A stretch of 44,270 nt of DNA from an uncultured Porphyromonadaceae bacterium (GCA_900550395.1 URSD01000021.1:1-44270); one strand, 5' to 3'. Shown: positions 1-7,994, counted from the first letter of the stretch. Translations and numbers: made by a program. The notes: generated by a model from the sequence alone, not told the origin.

Positions 1-129
1 CAGCTGGCGCTGATCGCGGATAGCGCGGCGCTGCTGGAGCCGTGGCTGCATCTCCGGGGACAGGGCGTAGAAGTAGGCGTAGGCCGCGGCCTCGGTGTTC
101 AACAGGTCGGTCAGCGTCTCATACTGCAT
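1..129 (-). CDS. Small hypothetical protein, 3'-truncated by the window edge (Firmicutes-like)
   Basis: A minus-strand ATG at 129 opens a frame of 43 codons that runs off the window start. The protein begins MQYETLTDLL and is rich in Ala, Tyr, Gln and Arg. A strong Shine-Dalgarno (GGAGG at 139-143) lies 9 bases upstream of the start, which is unlike the Bacteroidetes genes in the rest of the window. I recognise no domain. It follows the GNAT-bearing frame by 49 bases and probably belongs to the same foreign segment. That the frame is coding is likely from the SD and the codon pattern; the function is unknown. Confidence 0.5.
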   Translation of the reverse strand, partial: MQYETLTDLLNTEAAAYAYFYALSPEMQPRLQQRRAIRDQRQL

Positions 130-130
130 G

Positions 131-168
131 AAAAAGCACCTCCGTGCCTAGTGTGCGCGGAGGTGCTT
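131..168 (-). terminator. Hairpin with T-tract on the minus strand whose 3' arm carries the next gene's Shine-Dalgarno
   Basis: The arms AAGCACCTCCG (134-144) and CGGAGGTGCTT (158-168) are perfect 11-bp complements around a 13-base loop. Read on the minus strand, the stem is followed by a run of five T (131-135), as in an intrinsic terminator after the frame that ends at 179. The same 3' arm contains the GGAGG that serves the small ORF starting at 129, so a folded stem would also hide that ribosome site. Confidence 0.6.
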
Positions 169-178
169 GTCTTATGCG

Positions 179-2041
179 TCAGACGGTCTTTTCAAAGTAG
201 AAATACGTATCGTCCTCGCCGCTGGGACGCATACAAGCGGATAACATTTTACGGGACGGCTCATTTTCCTTGAAGCAGTTGGCCACCACCCGGACATGCC
301 CCAGATGGTACAGTGCCCAGTCGGCGGCAGCGGCGAAGGCTTCAGCGCCATAGCCGTGGCCGGCGTATTCCGGGGCGATGCGGCAGCCCTGTTCGAACCC
401 GCCCCGAAAGTCGGGGGTATAGAGCACCACCTCGCCGATGAGCCTGCCCTTCAGGCGGACGGCAAAGTTGACGGCGCGGCGGGCGGCGAAATCGGGCCGG
501 GCCACATCGTAGAAATAGGTGTCGGTCAGGGGCTGATCGCCCAGGTCGGTGCGGTAGTCGTAGCCCCACCACTTGTTGCGCTCATCGTCGAGGCAAAGCG
601 CGTTGTAGGCCTCGCGGTCCTTGTCGGTAAAGGCCGAAAGTGTCAGACGCTCGGTCTTGAGCGTCGGGATCTCGTCCAAGTCCTCCCGCTCGTTTTTCAC
701 ATCAAAGCAGCACTTTTCCGCGAGCTTGCACGGCAGATACTGGAGCTTCGAGGTGCGAAGGCCGCGGTCGCCCGCATCGTCCTCACGGTTCAAATACCTG
801 ACGCCATCCACCGCGTAGCAGCGGGCGAACTCCTGCACCGTCGCGGGATAGACGCCCTCGTAGCCGTAGAGCGCCTTTTCGATGTGGACGTGCAGCGTTT
901 CGCCGCAGCGCTCGGCCATGGCGCGCACCTCCTCGGGGGAGTAGATCTTGTCGATCGACGACTTCACGCCGTCCTCCGCGACGCGAATCCAGACGAGGCC
1001 CTTGGCGCCGATCTGCTGCCGCTTGACGAACTCCGTCAGCGAGTCGATCTGCTTGCGGGTGTACGCGGCACAGCCCGTGGCGGCGAATCCGGAGATGTAT
1101 TCGGCCTCGTCGAATACGCTGAAGCCGTGCCCCTTGAGCACATCCATCAGTTCCACAAACCGCATGCCGAAGCGCAGGTCGGGCTTGTCGCTGCCATAGT
1201 ATTTCATTGCGTCAGCCCAGGGCATGCGCTGGAACGGTTCGGGTAGCTCCACGCCACGCAGTTCCTTGAAGAGGTGACGGGCCATGCCCTCAAAGAGGTT
1301 GATGATGTCGTCCTGCTCGACGTAGCTCATCTCGCAGTCAATCTGCGTGAATTCCGGCTGACGGTCGGCGCGCAGGTCCTCGTCGCGGAAGCACTTCACA
1401 ATCTGGAAATAGCGGTCGATGCCGCTGACCATGAGGAGCTGCTTGAGTGTCTGGGGGCTCTGCGGGAGAGCATAGAACTGTCCGGGATTCATGCGCGAAG
1501 GCACGACGAAGTCGCGCGCACCCTCGGGTGTGCTGCCTACGAGCATGGGGGTCTCAATCTCGAGGAAGCCCTTGCTGTCGAGGTAGCGACGCACCTCCAT
1601 CGTCATGCGGTGGCGCAGCTCCAGGTTGCGGCGTACGCAGTTGCGGCGCAGGTCAAGATAGCGGTAACGCATGCGCAGATCGTCGCCGCCGTCGGTGTCG
1701 TCCTCAATGGTGAATGGGGGTACCTCGCTGGGATTGAGCACACGCAGTTCGCGCGCTACAATTTCTATGTCGCCGGTGGGCAGATTCGGGTTCTTGGAAG
1801 TGCGTTCGGCAACATCGCCGACCACCTGTACCACATATTCGCGTCCGAGATGGTTGGCAGCCTCGGTCAGGGCAGCGTCATTCTCCACGTTGAATACTAC
1901 CTGTGTCAGTCCGTAGCGGTCGCGCAGGTCAAGAAAGGTCATGCCGCCCATCTTGCGGACGCGCTGCACCCATCCAGCAAGTGTTACGCGGCTACCGGCA
2001 TCGCTCAGGCGAAGTTCGCCGCATGTTTTGGTTCTGTACAT
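179..2041 (-). CDS. aspS: Chimeric frame: aspartate--tRNA ligase (residues 1 to about 380) joined to DUF2156/GNAT C-terminus
   Basis: Residues 1 to about 380 are a clear bacterial AspRS: an N-terminal OB-fold anticodon-binding domain (about 1-105), the start of the class II catalytic core, and motif 2 at 218-234 (FRDEDLRADRQPEFTQ). The rest of the catalytic core, including motif 3 (GLAFGLDR type), is absent. After the CG at about residue 380 the sequence switches to the end of a DUF2156-like domain (IEKA, LNREDD, GLRTSKLQYLP), then a GNAT acetyltransferase domain from about 460 (LKTERLTL) to 620. Such DUF2156-GNAT proteins are typical of Firmicutes. As written the protein cannot be a working AspRS. 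ATG 2041 follows smpB by 17 bases in the same operon. I infer an assembly chimera rather than a real fusion. Confidence 0.85.
   Translation of the reverse strand: MYRTKTCGELRLSDAGSRVTLAGWVQRVRKMGGMTFLDLRDRYGLTQVVFNVENDAALTEAANHLGREYVVQVVGDVAERTSKNPNLPTGDIEIVARELRVLNPSEVPPFTIEDDTDGGDDLRMRYRYLDLRRNCVRRNLELRHRMTMEVRRYLDSKGFLEIETPMLVGSTPEGARDFVVPSRMNPGQFYALPQSPQTLKQLLMVSGIDRYFQIVKCFRDEDLRADRQPEFTQIDCEMSYVEQDDIINLFEGMARHLFKELRGVELPEPFQRMPWADAMKYYGSDKPDLRFGMRFVELMDVLKGHGFSVFDEAEYISGFAATGCAAYTRKQIDSLTEFVKRQQIGAKGLVWIRVAEDGVKSSIDKIYSPEEVRAMAERCGETLHVHIEKALYGYEGVYPATVQEFARCYAVDGVRYLNREDDAGDRGLRTSKLQYLPCKLAEKCCFDVKNEREDLDEIPTLKTERLTLSAFTDKDREAYNALCLDDERNKWWGYDYRTDLGDQPLTDTYFYDVARPDFAARRAVNFAVRLKGRLIGEVVLYTPDFRGGFEQGCRIAPEYAGHGYGAEAFAAAADWALYHLGHVRVVANCFKENEPSRKMLSACMRPSGEDDTYFYFEKTV
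890..910. other. Chimera breakpoint inside aspS
   Basis: The transition from AspRS-like to DUF2156/GNAT-like protein falls at codons around 378-384 of the frame, that is about nt 893-910. To the right, genes have Bacteroidetes promoters and gene content. To the left lie a Shine-Dalgarno-led gene and a Firmicutes-type GNAT. The reading frame happens to be kept, which has a one-in-three chance. Confidence 0.7.
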
Positions 2042-2058
2042 AATATATTAATGTGAGA

Positions 2059-2514
2059 TTACTTTTTCTGAAAGAATCGCGCCATGTTGCGGCGGTCCTC
2101 GCGCTCGCGTATACTCTGACGCTTATCGTACTCCTTCTTGCCCCGGGCAAGCCCGATTACAAGTTTGGCAAGCCCCTTGCCGTTGATAAACAGTTTTAGG
2201 GGCACAATGGTGAAACCGGCTTCTTTACCGTCCTTTTCAAGGCGGCGTATCTCCTTGCGCTGGAGCAAAAGCTTGCGGTCGCGCCGGGCCGAGTGGTTAT
2301 TGTATGTGCCGTAGAAGTATTCGGCGATGTACATGTTTTTCACCCACACTTCGCCACGGTCGACATAACAGAAAGTGTCGACAAGGCTCGCCTTGCCCAT
2401 GCGCAGCGACTTGATTTCCGTCCCCGTCAGCACGATACCGGCGGTGAAGGTCTCCACAATCTCATAGTCGAATGTGGCGCGGCGATTCTTTATGTTGACG
2501 TCTTTGACATTCAT
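2059..2514 (-). CDS. smpB: SsrA-binding protein SmpB
   Basis: SmpB binds tmRNA and brings it to stalled ribosomes for trans-translation. The 151-residue length is normal. The signature parts are visible: NRRATFDYEI near the N-terminus, GTEIKSLR (about 31-38), the core KNMYIAEY and YNNHSARRDRKLLL, and the basic C-terminal tail (KKEYDKRQSIREREDRRNMARF) that enters the ribosomal mRNA channel. ATG 2514 lies 15 bases after the upstream membrane-protein gene and its stop is 17 bases before aspS, so the three genes form one minus-strand transcript. Confidence 0.97.
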   Translation of the reverse strand: MNVKDVNIKNRRATFDYEIVETFTAGIVLTGTEIKSLRMGKASLVDTFCYVDRGEVWVKNMYIAEYFYGTYNNHSARRDRKLLLQRKEIRRLEKDGKEAGFTIVPLKLFINGKGLAKLVIGLARGKKEYDKRQSIREREDRRNMARFFQKK

Positions 2515-2529
2515 GGATTATCTCTGTTT

Positions 2530-3078
2530 TCAAACGAGGATGAGAGAAAGGAGCCAGTATAACCCCAGGGGGACCACCACGACACAAAGCAGACCGATGA
2601 CAAGATAGTTCATCTCGCTGTCTTTCCGTACGGCCATATAGCGCGAGGCCTTATAAAAAATCAGCAGCGCATATACCGGCAGAAAATGAATAAGAGTAAG
2701 GCCGGTGGGGATGCAGTTGCCGATGATGGCAATAAGCGCCATCTGTCCCAGGCACATCACGTCGAGAGTGGCAGTGCGGCGCTCGCTCGGCGCTCCGTCG
2801 GTGACTTTCGGCAGCAGCGCGTCCAGCATCAGACGGCAGAGGAACAGCGCGGCGAAATAGGCGCAGAACAGCGCGATAGCCCGCTGGAGCACACCGGCGA
2901 CGGTAGCGCCCGGCTCATACAGCAACCTCAGAAACTCCGTCAGCGCCATAATGCCCGTAAGGGGATAATAGCCGCGGCGCACAAGTTCGTCCGGGTCTAC
3001 GCCGTCGTGGGATATGTCCTCCCATCCCCGGGACGGGGAAAGTATGAGCTGAAAGAGATATTTGAAGTAGACCGACAT
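2530..3078 (-). CDS. Yip1-like integral membrane protein of unknown function
   Basis: The frame gives 182 residues from ATG 3078 (MSVYFKYLFQ). An upstream ATG at 3123 would add 15 residues but falls inside the -7 promoter box, so the inner start is preferred. The N-terminal motif with SPSRGWEDI resembles the opening of Yip1-type membrane proteins in Bacteroidales. About four to five hydrophobic segments follow, the last at the very C-terminus (LVIGLLCVVVVPLGLYWLL). No catalytic motif is seen. It is the first gene of the operon with smpB and aspS. Function unknown. Confidence 0.75.
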   Translation of the reverse strand: MSVYFKYLFQLILSPSRGWEDISHDGVDPDELVRRGYYPLTGIMALTEFLRLLYEPGATVAGVLQRAIALFCAYFAALFLCRLMLDALLPKVTDGAPSERRTATLDVMCLGQMALIAIIGNCIPTGLTLIHFLPVYALLIFYKASRYMAVRKDSEMNYLVIGLLCVVVVPLGLYWLLSLILV

Positions 3079-3120
3079 GGGCGGTGGCTGTTTATATAGG
3101 CTTGTTAAAAAATTAGTATG

Positions 3121-3128
3121 CAAAGTTA
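3121..3128 (-). promoter_or_regulatory. -7 promoter box (TAACTTTG) for the membrane protein-smpB-aspS operon
   Basis: The plus-strand bases caaagtta read TAACTTTG on the minus strand, an exact match to the Bacteroidetes TAnnTTTG box. It lies 42 bases upstream of ATG 3078. No convincing -33 TTG is seen. Confidence 0.6.
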
Positions 3129-3151
3129 ACGAAAATTCACGGCAAAAGTGC

Positions 3152-3159
3152 TATATTTG
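3152..3159 (+). promoter_or_regulatory. -7 promoter box (TATATTTG) for DUF5606-nfnAB
   Basis: An exact TAnnTTTG match 28 bases before ATG 3188, divergent from the box at 3121-3128. The two promoters share a 109-base intergenic gap. Confidence 0.6.
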
Positions 3160-3187
3160 TCGCTGAATTTAACAACTGATTCCAAAA

Positions 3188-3625
3188 ATGACTGAAAGAA
3201 TACTGTCCATATCCGGTAAGCCCGGACTCTTCAAGCTTGTAAGCCAGGGCAAGAATATGCTCATAGTCGAAGACATAGCCACCGGCAAACGTCGTCCGGC
3301 ATACATGCGCGACAAAGTGATGTCGCTGGCCGACATTGCCATGTACACCACCTCGGAAGACGTTCCGCTATACACGATCTACGGGAATATCTACAAACTC
3401 GAGGATGGCAAGACTGTTGACATCAAGAGTCTGGAAGATGACGAGGCCCTGCGTGAGTATTTTGCAAAAGTACTCCCCGACTTCGACCGCGACCGCGTGT
3501 ATTCCAGCGACATCCGCAAGGCTCTCACATGGTACAATCAGCTTGTGGAAGCAGGCATAACCGACTTCTCCACACCTGACACAAAGACCGAAGGCGAAGA
3601 CAAGGAAGAAACGCCTGAAGCCTGA
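3188..3625 (+). CDS. DUF5606 domain-containing protein
   Basis: A 145-residue soluble protein starting MTERILSISGKPGLFKL, which matches the Bacteroidetes DUF5606 family in its opening (ISGKPGL, then TGKRRPAYMRDKVMSLADIAMYT). The C-terminal 20 residues are acidic (TKTEGEDKEETPE). There is no signal peptide or membrane segment. It ends 6 bases before nfnA and shares its promoter, so it is co-expressed with the transhydrogenase. No biochemical function is known to me. Confidence 0.85.
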   Translation: MTERILSISGKPGLFKLVSQGKNMLIVEDIATGKRRPAYMRDKVMSLADIAMYTTSEDVPLYTIYGNIYKLEDGKTVDIKSLEDDEALREYFAKVLPDFDRDRVYSSDIRKALTWYNQLVEAGITDFSTPDTKTEGEDKEETPEA

Positions 3626-3631
3626 CGAGCC

Positions 3632-4417
3632 ATGTTCCGCATTGTCAGCAAGTCGCGTTTTTCCGAGAAGGTTTTCCGCCTGGTGGTGGAGGCACCGCGC
3701 GTGGCGCGAGCCCGCCGTCCGGGACATTTCGTCATCGTGCGTGCCGGTGAGAACGGCGAAAGGATACCACTTACAATCGCCGATGCCGACGTGGCGGCAG
3801 GCACCGTCACACTGGTGGTGCAGGCTGTCGGACCATCCACGCGCCGTATATGCGATCTCGAACCGGGCGACTGCTTTACTGACCTTGTGGGCCCTCTCGG
3901 ACGTGCCACCGACATAGGCTTGCGCGGAACGGTGGTATGCTGCGGAGGCGGCGTGGGTGTCGCTCCCCTACTGCCCATAATCCGGGCGATGAAGGAGGCC
4001 GGCAACCGTGTCGTAAGTGTACTTGCAGCCAGAACGCGGGAGCTGATAATACTGGAGGACGAGGTGCGCAGATGGTCGGACGATGTGATAATCATGACCG
4101 ACGACGGCAACTATGGCCGGCGCGGACTTGTCACGCAAGGCGTGGAGGATGTGCTGATAAGAGAACATGTCGACGAGGTCGTGACTATAGGTCCGCCGGT
4201 GATGATGAAATTCGTGTCTCTGCTGACAAAACGCTATGATGTGCCGACTATATGCTCGCTGAACACAATTATGGTCGACGGCACCGGAATGTGCGGTGCC
4301 TGTCGTGTCACGGTCGGCGGCAAACTCCGTTTTGTATGTGTTGACGGACCGGAATTCGACGCGCATCAGGTGGATTTTGACGAAATGCTCACCAGAATGA
4401 GAGCCTACGATGAATAA
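3632..4417 (+). CDS. nfnA: NfnA-type FAD/NAD-binding subunit (ferredoxin-NADP+ reductase-like)
   Basis: The 261-residue protein belongs to the dihydroorotate dehydrogenase B electron-transfer/sulfide dehydrogenase small-subunit family. An FAD-binding beta-barrel occupies about 1-95 with RIPLTIAD (44-51). An NAD-binding Rossmann region starts at CCGGGVGVAPLLP (103-115). A [2Fe-2S] site near the C-terminus shows Cys221, Cys224 and Cys236. With NfnB (the next gene, overlapping by 8 bases) it forms the electron-bifurcating NADH-dependent ferredoxin:NADP+ oxidoreductase, which is a cytoplasmic enzyme. A stand-alone sulfide dehydrogenase or glutamate synthase partner is the alternative reading. Confidence 0.87.
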   Translation: MFRIVSKSRFSEKVFRLVVEAPRVARARRPGHFVIVRAGENGERIPLTIADADVAAGTVTLVVQAVGPSTRRICDLEPGDCFTDLVGPLGRATDIGLRGTVVCCGGGVGVAPLLPIIRAMKEAGNRVVSVLAARTRELIILEDEVRRWSDDVIIMTDDGNYGRRGLVTQGVEDVLIREHVDEVVTIGPPVMMKFVSLLTKRYDVPTICSLNTIMVDGTGMCGACRVTVGGKLRFVCVDGPEFDAHQVDFDEMLTRMRAYDE

Positions 4418-5867
4418 ATCACTCACCGACCGCAACGCGCCATGGCGCAAAGAGCTGCGCGACGCCATGCCGGCCGCCGTCCGAACGGCCATACCGCGCG
4501 CCGTGATGCCTGTATTGAATCCGGAACAAAGAATACACTCCAACGAGGAGGTGAACTGCGGACTGACGGCCGCACAGGCGCATACGGAGGCAACCCGCTG
4601 TCTCGACTGCCCCGACCCGCAATGCGTCAAGGGCTGCCCGGTGGGAATCGACATCCCGGCGTTCATAAAGAACGTGCAGCGCGACGACATCGGAGGCGCG
4701 GCCACCGTGCTGGCGCAGACGAGCGCACTGCCGGCAGTGTGCGGACGCGTATGTCCGCAGGAAAAGCAATGCGAAAGCCGCTGCATCTACAACCGCATGA
4801 AGAAGGCGCCGGTGGCTATAGGTTATCTTGAGCGCTATGCCGCCGATACGGCGCGAGAGAACGGCCTGACACCACGACAGGAGTCTGCTGCGCCGTTGGG
4901 TATAAAAATAGCCGTAGCCGGTTCCGGCCCGTCGGGACTGTCGTTTGCCGGCGATATGGCGCGCAGAGGATATGATGTTACCGTCTTCGAAGCTCTGCAC
5001 GAAATCGGTGGCGTGCTGAAATACGGCATACCGGAATTCCGTCTGCCTAACAGCATTGTAGACTATGAACTCGACAACCTGCGCCGAATGGGTGTGCATT
5101 TCGAAAAAGATACCGTTATAGGCCGGACACTGTCGGTAGACGACCTTGCCAATGACGGCTACCGCGCAATATACATAGCCTCAGGTGCCGGCCTTCCCCG
5201 CTTTATGGGAATCCCGGGAGAGAATCTCAACGGCGTATTGTCGAGCAACGAGTATCTTACGCGTATAAACCTTATGGGCGCCGGGCACCCCGGCGCAATG
5301 ACGCCTGTGGTGAAAGGCAGGCGCATAATGGTGGTAGGCGGCGGCAATACCGCCATGGACTCAGTGCGCACGGCAAGGCGTATGGGCGCCGATGATGCCG
5401 TTATAGTGTATCGCCGTAGCCGCGAGGAGATGCCTGCCCGAGCCGAGGAGATATGCCATGCCGAAGAGGAAGGTGTACGCTTTCTCACGCTTCACAATCC
5501 CGTTGAATACATCGGCGACGACAGTGGACGCGTAAGAGCCGTGCGCCTTCAGAAAATGCGTCTGGGCGAGCCGGATGCATCAGGCCGGCGCTCGCCCGAG
5601 CCGATAGAGGGCGAAATTGTGGAAATGCCGGTCGACGCCGTGATAGTGAGCGTGGGCGTATCTCCCAACCCGCTTATACCATCGTGTGTGGACGGACTGG
5701 AGATAACGACCCGCGGCACAATTGCGGTTGACGAAAATCTGCGCACATCGCTCCCCATGCTTTATGCCGGAGGCGACATCGTGCGCGGCGGAGCTACTGT
5801 GATTCTCGCAATGGGCGACGGCCGGCGTGCGGCAGAGGCGATGCATCAGGCACTCCACCAGGGCTGA
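4410..5867 (+). CDS. nfnB: NfnB / glutamate synthase small-subunit-like NADPH oxidoreductase
   Basis: 485 residues, the usual length for NfnB/GltA. Two [4Fe-4S] ligand sets are seen: Cys64, 67, 72 and 76 (CLDCPDPQCVKGC) and Cys111, 115, 121 and 125 (CGRVCPQEKQCESRC). The FAD dinucleotide fold is at about 168-180 (GSGPSGLS) and the NADPH fold at 310-318 (GGGNTAMDS). GGDIVRGGATVILAMGDGR near the end is the conserved FAD-binding closure. Directly paired with NfnA and with no large glutamate synthase subunit nearby, it is best read as the transhydrogenase that balances NADH, NADPH and ferredoxin in an anaerobe. Confidence 0.87.
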   Translation: MNKSLTDRNAPWRKELRDAMPAAVRTAIPRAVMPVLNPEQRIHSNEEVNCGLTAAQAHTEATRCLDCPDPQCVKGCPVGIDIPAFIKNVQRDDIGGAATVLAQTSALPAVCGRVCPQEKQCESRCIYNRMKKAPVAIGYLERYAADTARENGLTPRQESAAPLGIKIAVAGSGPSGLSFAGDMARRGYDVTVFEALHEIGGVLKYGIPEFRLPNSIVDYELDNLRRMGVHFEKDTVIGRTLSVDDLANDGYRAIYIASGAGLPRFMGIPGENLNGVLSSNEYLTRINLMGAGHPGAMTPVVKGRRIMVVGGGNTAMDSVRTARRMGADDAVIVYRRSREEMPARAEEICHAEEEGVRFLTLHNPVEYIGDDSGRVRAVRLQKMRLGEPDASGRRSPEPIEGEIVEMPVDAVIVSVGVSPNPLIPSCVDGLEITTRGTIAVDENLRTSLPMLYAGGDIVRGGATVILAMGDGRRAAEAMHQALHQG

Positions 5868-5883
5868 CAGGGCGAAAAAGTCG

Positions 5884-5908
5884 CCAATTGTCGAACAATT
5901 GGACAATT
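5884..5908. repeat. Nested inverted repeats upstream of the outer-membrane protein gene
   Basis: CCAATTG (5884-5890) and CAATTGG (5896-5902) form a perfect 7-bp inverted repeat around TCGAA. A second overlapping pair, AATTGTC (5886-5892) and GACAATT (5902-5908), shares the central arm. A 5-bp GGCGA/TCGCC hairpin (5871-5885) precedes them. The group lies between the nfnB stop and the next promoter. No T-tract follows directly, so an operator or alternating RNA stem is as likely as a terminator. Confidence 0.5.
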
Positions 5909-5934
5909 CGGGCTGTTTTTATGAAAAATTTCTG

Positions 5935-5942
5935 TATGTTTG
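5935..5942 (+). promoter_or_regulatory. -7 promoter box (TATGTTTG) for the outer-membrane barrel gene
   Basis: An exact TAnnTTTG match 19 bases before ATG 5962. A CTG (5913-5915) sits 19 bases upstream, at the place of the -33 TTG, with one mismatch. Confidence 0.55.
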
Positions 5943-5961
5943 CAAATAAAACAGAAAAAGC

Positions 5962-6630
5962 ATGAAAACTTTCCGCACTATTGTCATGGCCGTCATGCTG
6001 TCGGTGTGCGGCAGCGCCGGAGCCCAGTTCTATCAGATTGCCAATCAGGTTCCCAACCTCATATCGCCTGCGCTGTCGGGCAGTTTCAATTATCGCGGCT
6101 TCGTAGATATGTCTTATACCAAAGGCGTCGGAACAAGAAATGCCGACTATCTGGAACTGTCGACCACACAGGGCTTCCAGTATAGGTCATGGTTCTTTAT
6201 GGGCGTAGGTCTCGGAGTTCAGGCCGTGATGACAAATCCGCATGATGCCTCCAACCTCCCTACCCTCAATCCGGACGACTATGACCCCGACCGAAGTCAC
6301 TCAAAAACCGGATGTGTGATTCCGCTTTATACGGATTTCCGATTTGACATCGGCTCTCCGACAAATACATCTTTCTACATCGACCTGCGGTTAGGCGCTT
6401 CGTTTCTCGTAAGCGACAATTATCTTGAAATCGGAGACGGATTCCTTACCAATACGGAGTGCTTCTACTTCAAGCCGTCGGCGGGATTGCGCATACCTCT
6501 CGACGACAACGGACGCAAGGCCGTAAACGTGGGCGTGAGCTATCAGCTTGTGACCTCCAACTACTGGTATCGCTATGCGTCGAATGTTTCTTTGAGTTCG
6601 GTTGGCCTTTCCGTCGGATTTCAGTGGTAA
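5962..6630 (+). CDS. Predicted outer-membrane beta-barrel protein
   Basis: 222 residues with a clear signal peptide (about 1-21, cut after SAGA before QFYQ). The mature part has short alternating amphipathic strands rich in Tyr, Phe, Ser and Gly (YRGFVDMSYTKG, FQYRSWFFMGVGLG, FYIDLRLGASFLV) and ends with Phe-Gln-Trp (VGLSVGFQW), the aromatic C-terminus expected for a barrel inserted by BAM. It resembles small porin-like proteins of Bacteroidales that carry no specific name. It ends 3 bases from the convergent methyltransferase gene. Confidence 0.75.
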   Translation: MKTFRTIVMAVMLSVCGSAGAQFYQIANQVPNLISPALSGSFNYRGFVDMSYTKGVGTRNADYLELSTTQGFQYRSWFFMGVGLGVQAVMTNPHDASNLPTLNPDDYDPDRSHSKTGCVIPLYTDFRFDIGSPTNTSFYIDLRLGASFLVSDNYLEIGDGFLTNTECFYFKPSAGLRIPLDDNGRKAVNVGVSYQLVTSNYWYRYASNVSLSSVGLSVGFQW

Positions 6631-6633
6631 CGC

Positions 6634-7830
6634 CTATTCAAGCACAATCAGAAGTTTTTCATTTCCGGCGTCCGTTACGGCCATAAGCCTGCCGCGGGCG
6701 CCGCTGTCACGTACCCCGAGTTTTGACCGCAGAGCATCGGCCGTCATGCCGAAATTGCGGACAGCCACATCGATATTCGGATATGTGCGGCTGAAACGTT
6801 TTATCACCCGTGAAGCATAAGGCAGTACCTCCACCACCCGACGCTGTGTGCCCGGAAAGCCCGCAGCTTTTTCGGGTGCGAAATACACATGGGTGTTGGG
6901 CGCAAGCTTCTGCAATCCATAACGCTCGGCCACAAGGCGGACAGCTCCGGCCTTCATGACCGACGGCCATGGCTCGCAGAGCCAGTCGCCGGAACGGGGA
7001 CGCCCATAAACGGCATCGGCCACCATCTCCTCTGCACGAGTACAAAGGAAGTTATGTGTCCCGCCGTCGGCCACCGTCACAGCCTCAATCGCCACATCGC
7101 ATGCCGACGGTGCCGGATGTTCAAAATCAATGACGGCAACCAATTCCTTGCATTCAGTGGCTGTGCCGAGCACATACATCTTAATACACTCGGGAAGCGT
7201 TGACAATATCGCACTAATGTCGAGCATCGGAGACATTTTGATAATAAGCCGATGCGTCACACGCCGCAAATCCGGCAACATTGCCACAACATCAGGCTCG
7301 CAGTCGCTAAGAGCGAAAACCCTGCTGCCGTCAGAGGCTCTGCGCGCAGGATCAATGAACACCAAATCCAGTTTAGGACCATTGTAAGTTTTCAGCCATT
7401 CCCGGCAATCGGCACATTCCACGCTGACATTATCCACATTAGCACGCTGGAGATTATCGCTGAGAACATTACATCGGTCGCAGTCCATTTCCAGAGCCAC
7501 AATCTCCGATGCCACCGACGAGAAATGCAGCACATCTATGCCGAGTCCTGCCGTGAGATCAGCCACACGTGAGCACTCCGGAACCAGTCCCGCGTGGAAC
7601 GTGGCAAGCCGGTCGCTTGTGGACTGCTCTCCGCTTAGAACTGACGAGAACAGCCATTGCGGGCAACGAGTCAACGTAGCCGCCAGTTTCTTGCCGAAAC
7701 GTCGACGACATTCAATCTGGGTGATTTCAAACTCGCGTTCACGTCCGTACTTCAGCCACAATGCTTTCACATCGTCACCTGCATGCGCGGCAATCCATGC
7801 CTCCGTCTGTTCTGTATATTCGTGTATCAT
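6634..7830 (-). CDS. Class I SAM-dependent methyltransferase with THUMP-like C-terminal domain
   Basis: 398 residues from ATG 7830; a TTG one codon upstream extends the frame but is a less likely start. The methyltransferase core is at about 85-210: VADLTAGLGID is the SAM-binding motif I, VALEMD motif II, and DLVFIDPARR the catalytic DPAR(R) motif. The C-terminal third (VVEVLPYASRVIKRFSRTYPNIDVAVRNFGM) matches the THUMP-like domain found in Bacteroidetes RNA methyltransferases. It is probably an rRNA or tRNA methylase; the target base cannot be named from sequence. Confidence 0.82.
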   Translation of the reverse strand: MIHEYTEQTEAWIAAHAGDDVKALWLKYGREREFEITQIECRRRFGKKLAATLTRCPQWLFSSVLSGEQSTSDRLATFHAGLVPECSRVADLTAGLGIDVLHFSSVASEIVALEMDCDRCNVLSDNLQRANVDNVSVECADCREWLKTYNGPKLDLVFIDPARRASDGSRVFALSDCEPDVVAMLPDLRRVTHRLIIKMSPMLDISAILSTLPECIKMYVLGTATECKELVAVIDFEHPAPSACDVAIEAVTVADGGTHNFLCTRAEEMVADAVYGRPRSGDWLCEPWPSVMKAGAVRLVAERYGLQKLAPNTHVYFAPEKAAGFPGTQRRVVEVLPYASRVIKRFSRTYPNIDVAVRNFGMTADALRSKLGVRDSGARGRLMAVTDAGNEKLLIVLE

Positions 7831-7913
7831 CAAGTATATAACAATTCATATGGGATAAGTTCATTATGACAAAACCGTCTGAAGCCCCAACGGTTGCAGA
7901 CGGTCATTTAAAG

Positions 7914-7994
7914 TGCGCATGGGGGGACTCGAACCCCCACGTCGTGAAACACCAGATCCTAAGTCTGGCGCGGCTACCATTACGCCACATGCGC
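7914..7994 (-). tRNA. tRNA-Leu, anticodon UAG
   Basis: On the minus strand the cloverleaf runs from GCGCATG (5' acceptor arm, from 7994) to CATGCGC plus discriminator A (7914). The anticodon arm is CCAGA-CTTAGGA-TCTGG with anticodon TAG. The T arm is GGGGG-TTCGAGT-CCCCC. A variable arm longer than normal fits a class II leucine tRNA. CCA is not encoded; the next bases are CTT. Confidence 0.95.
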
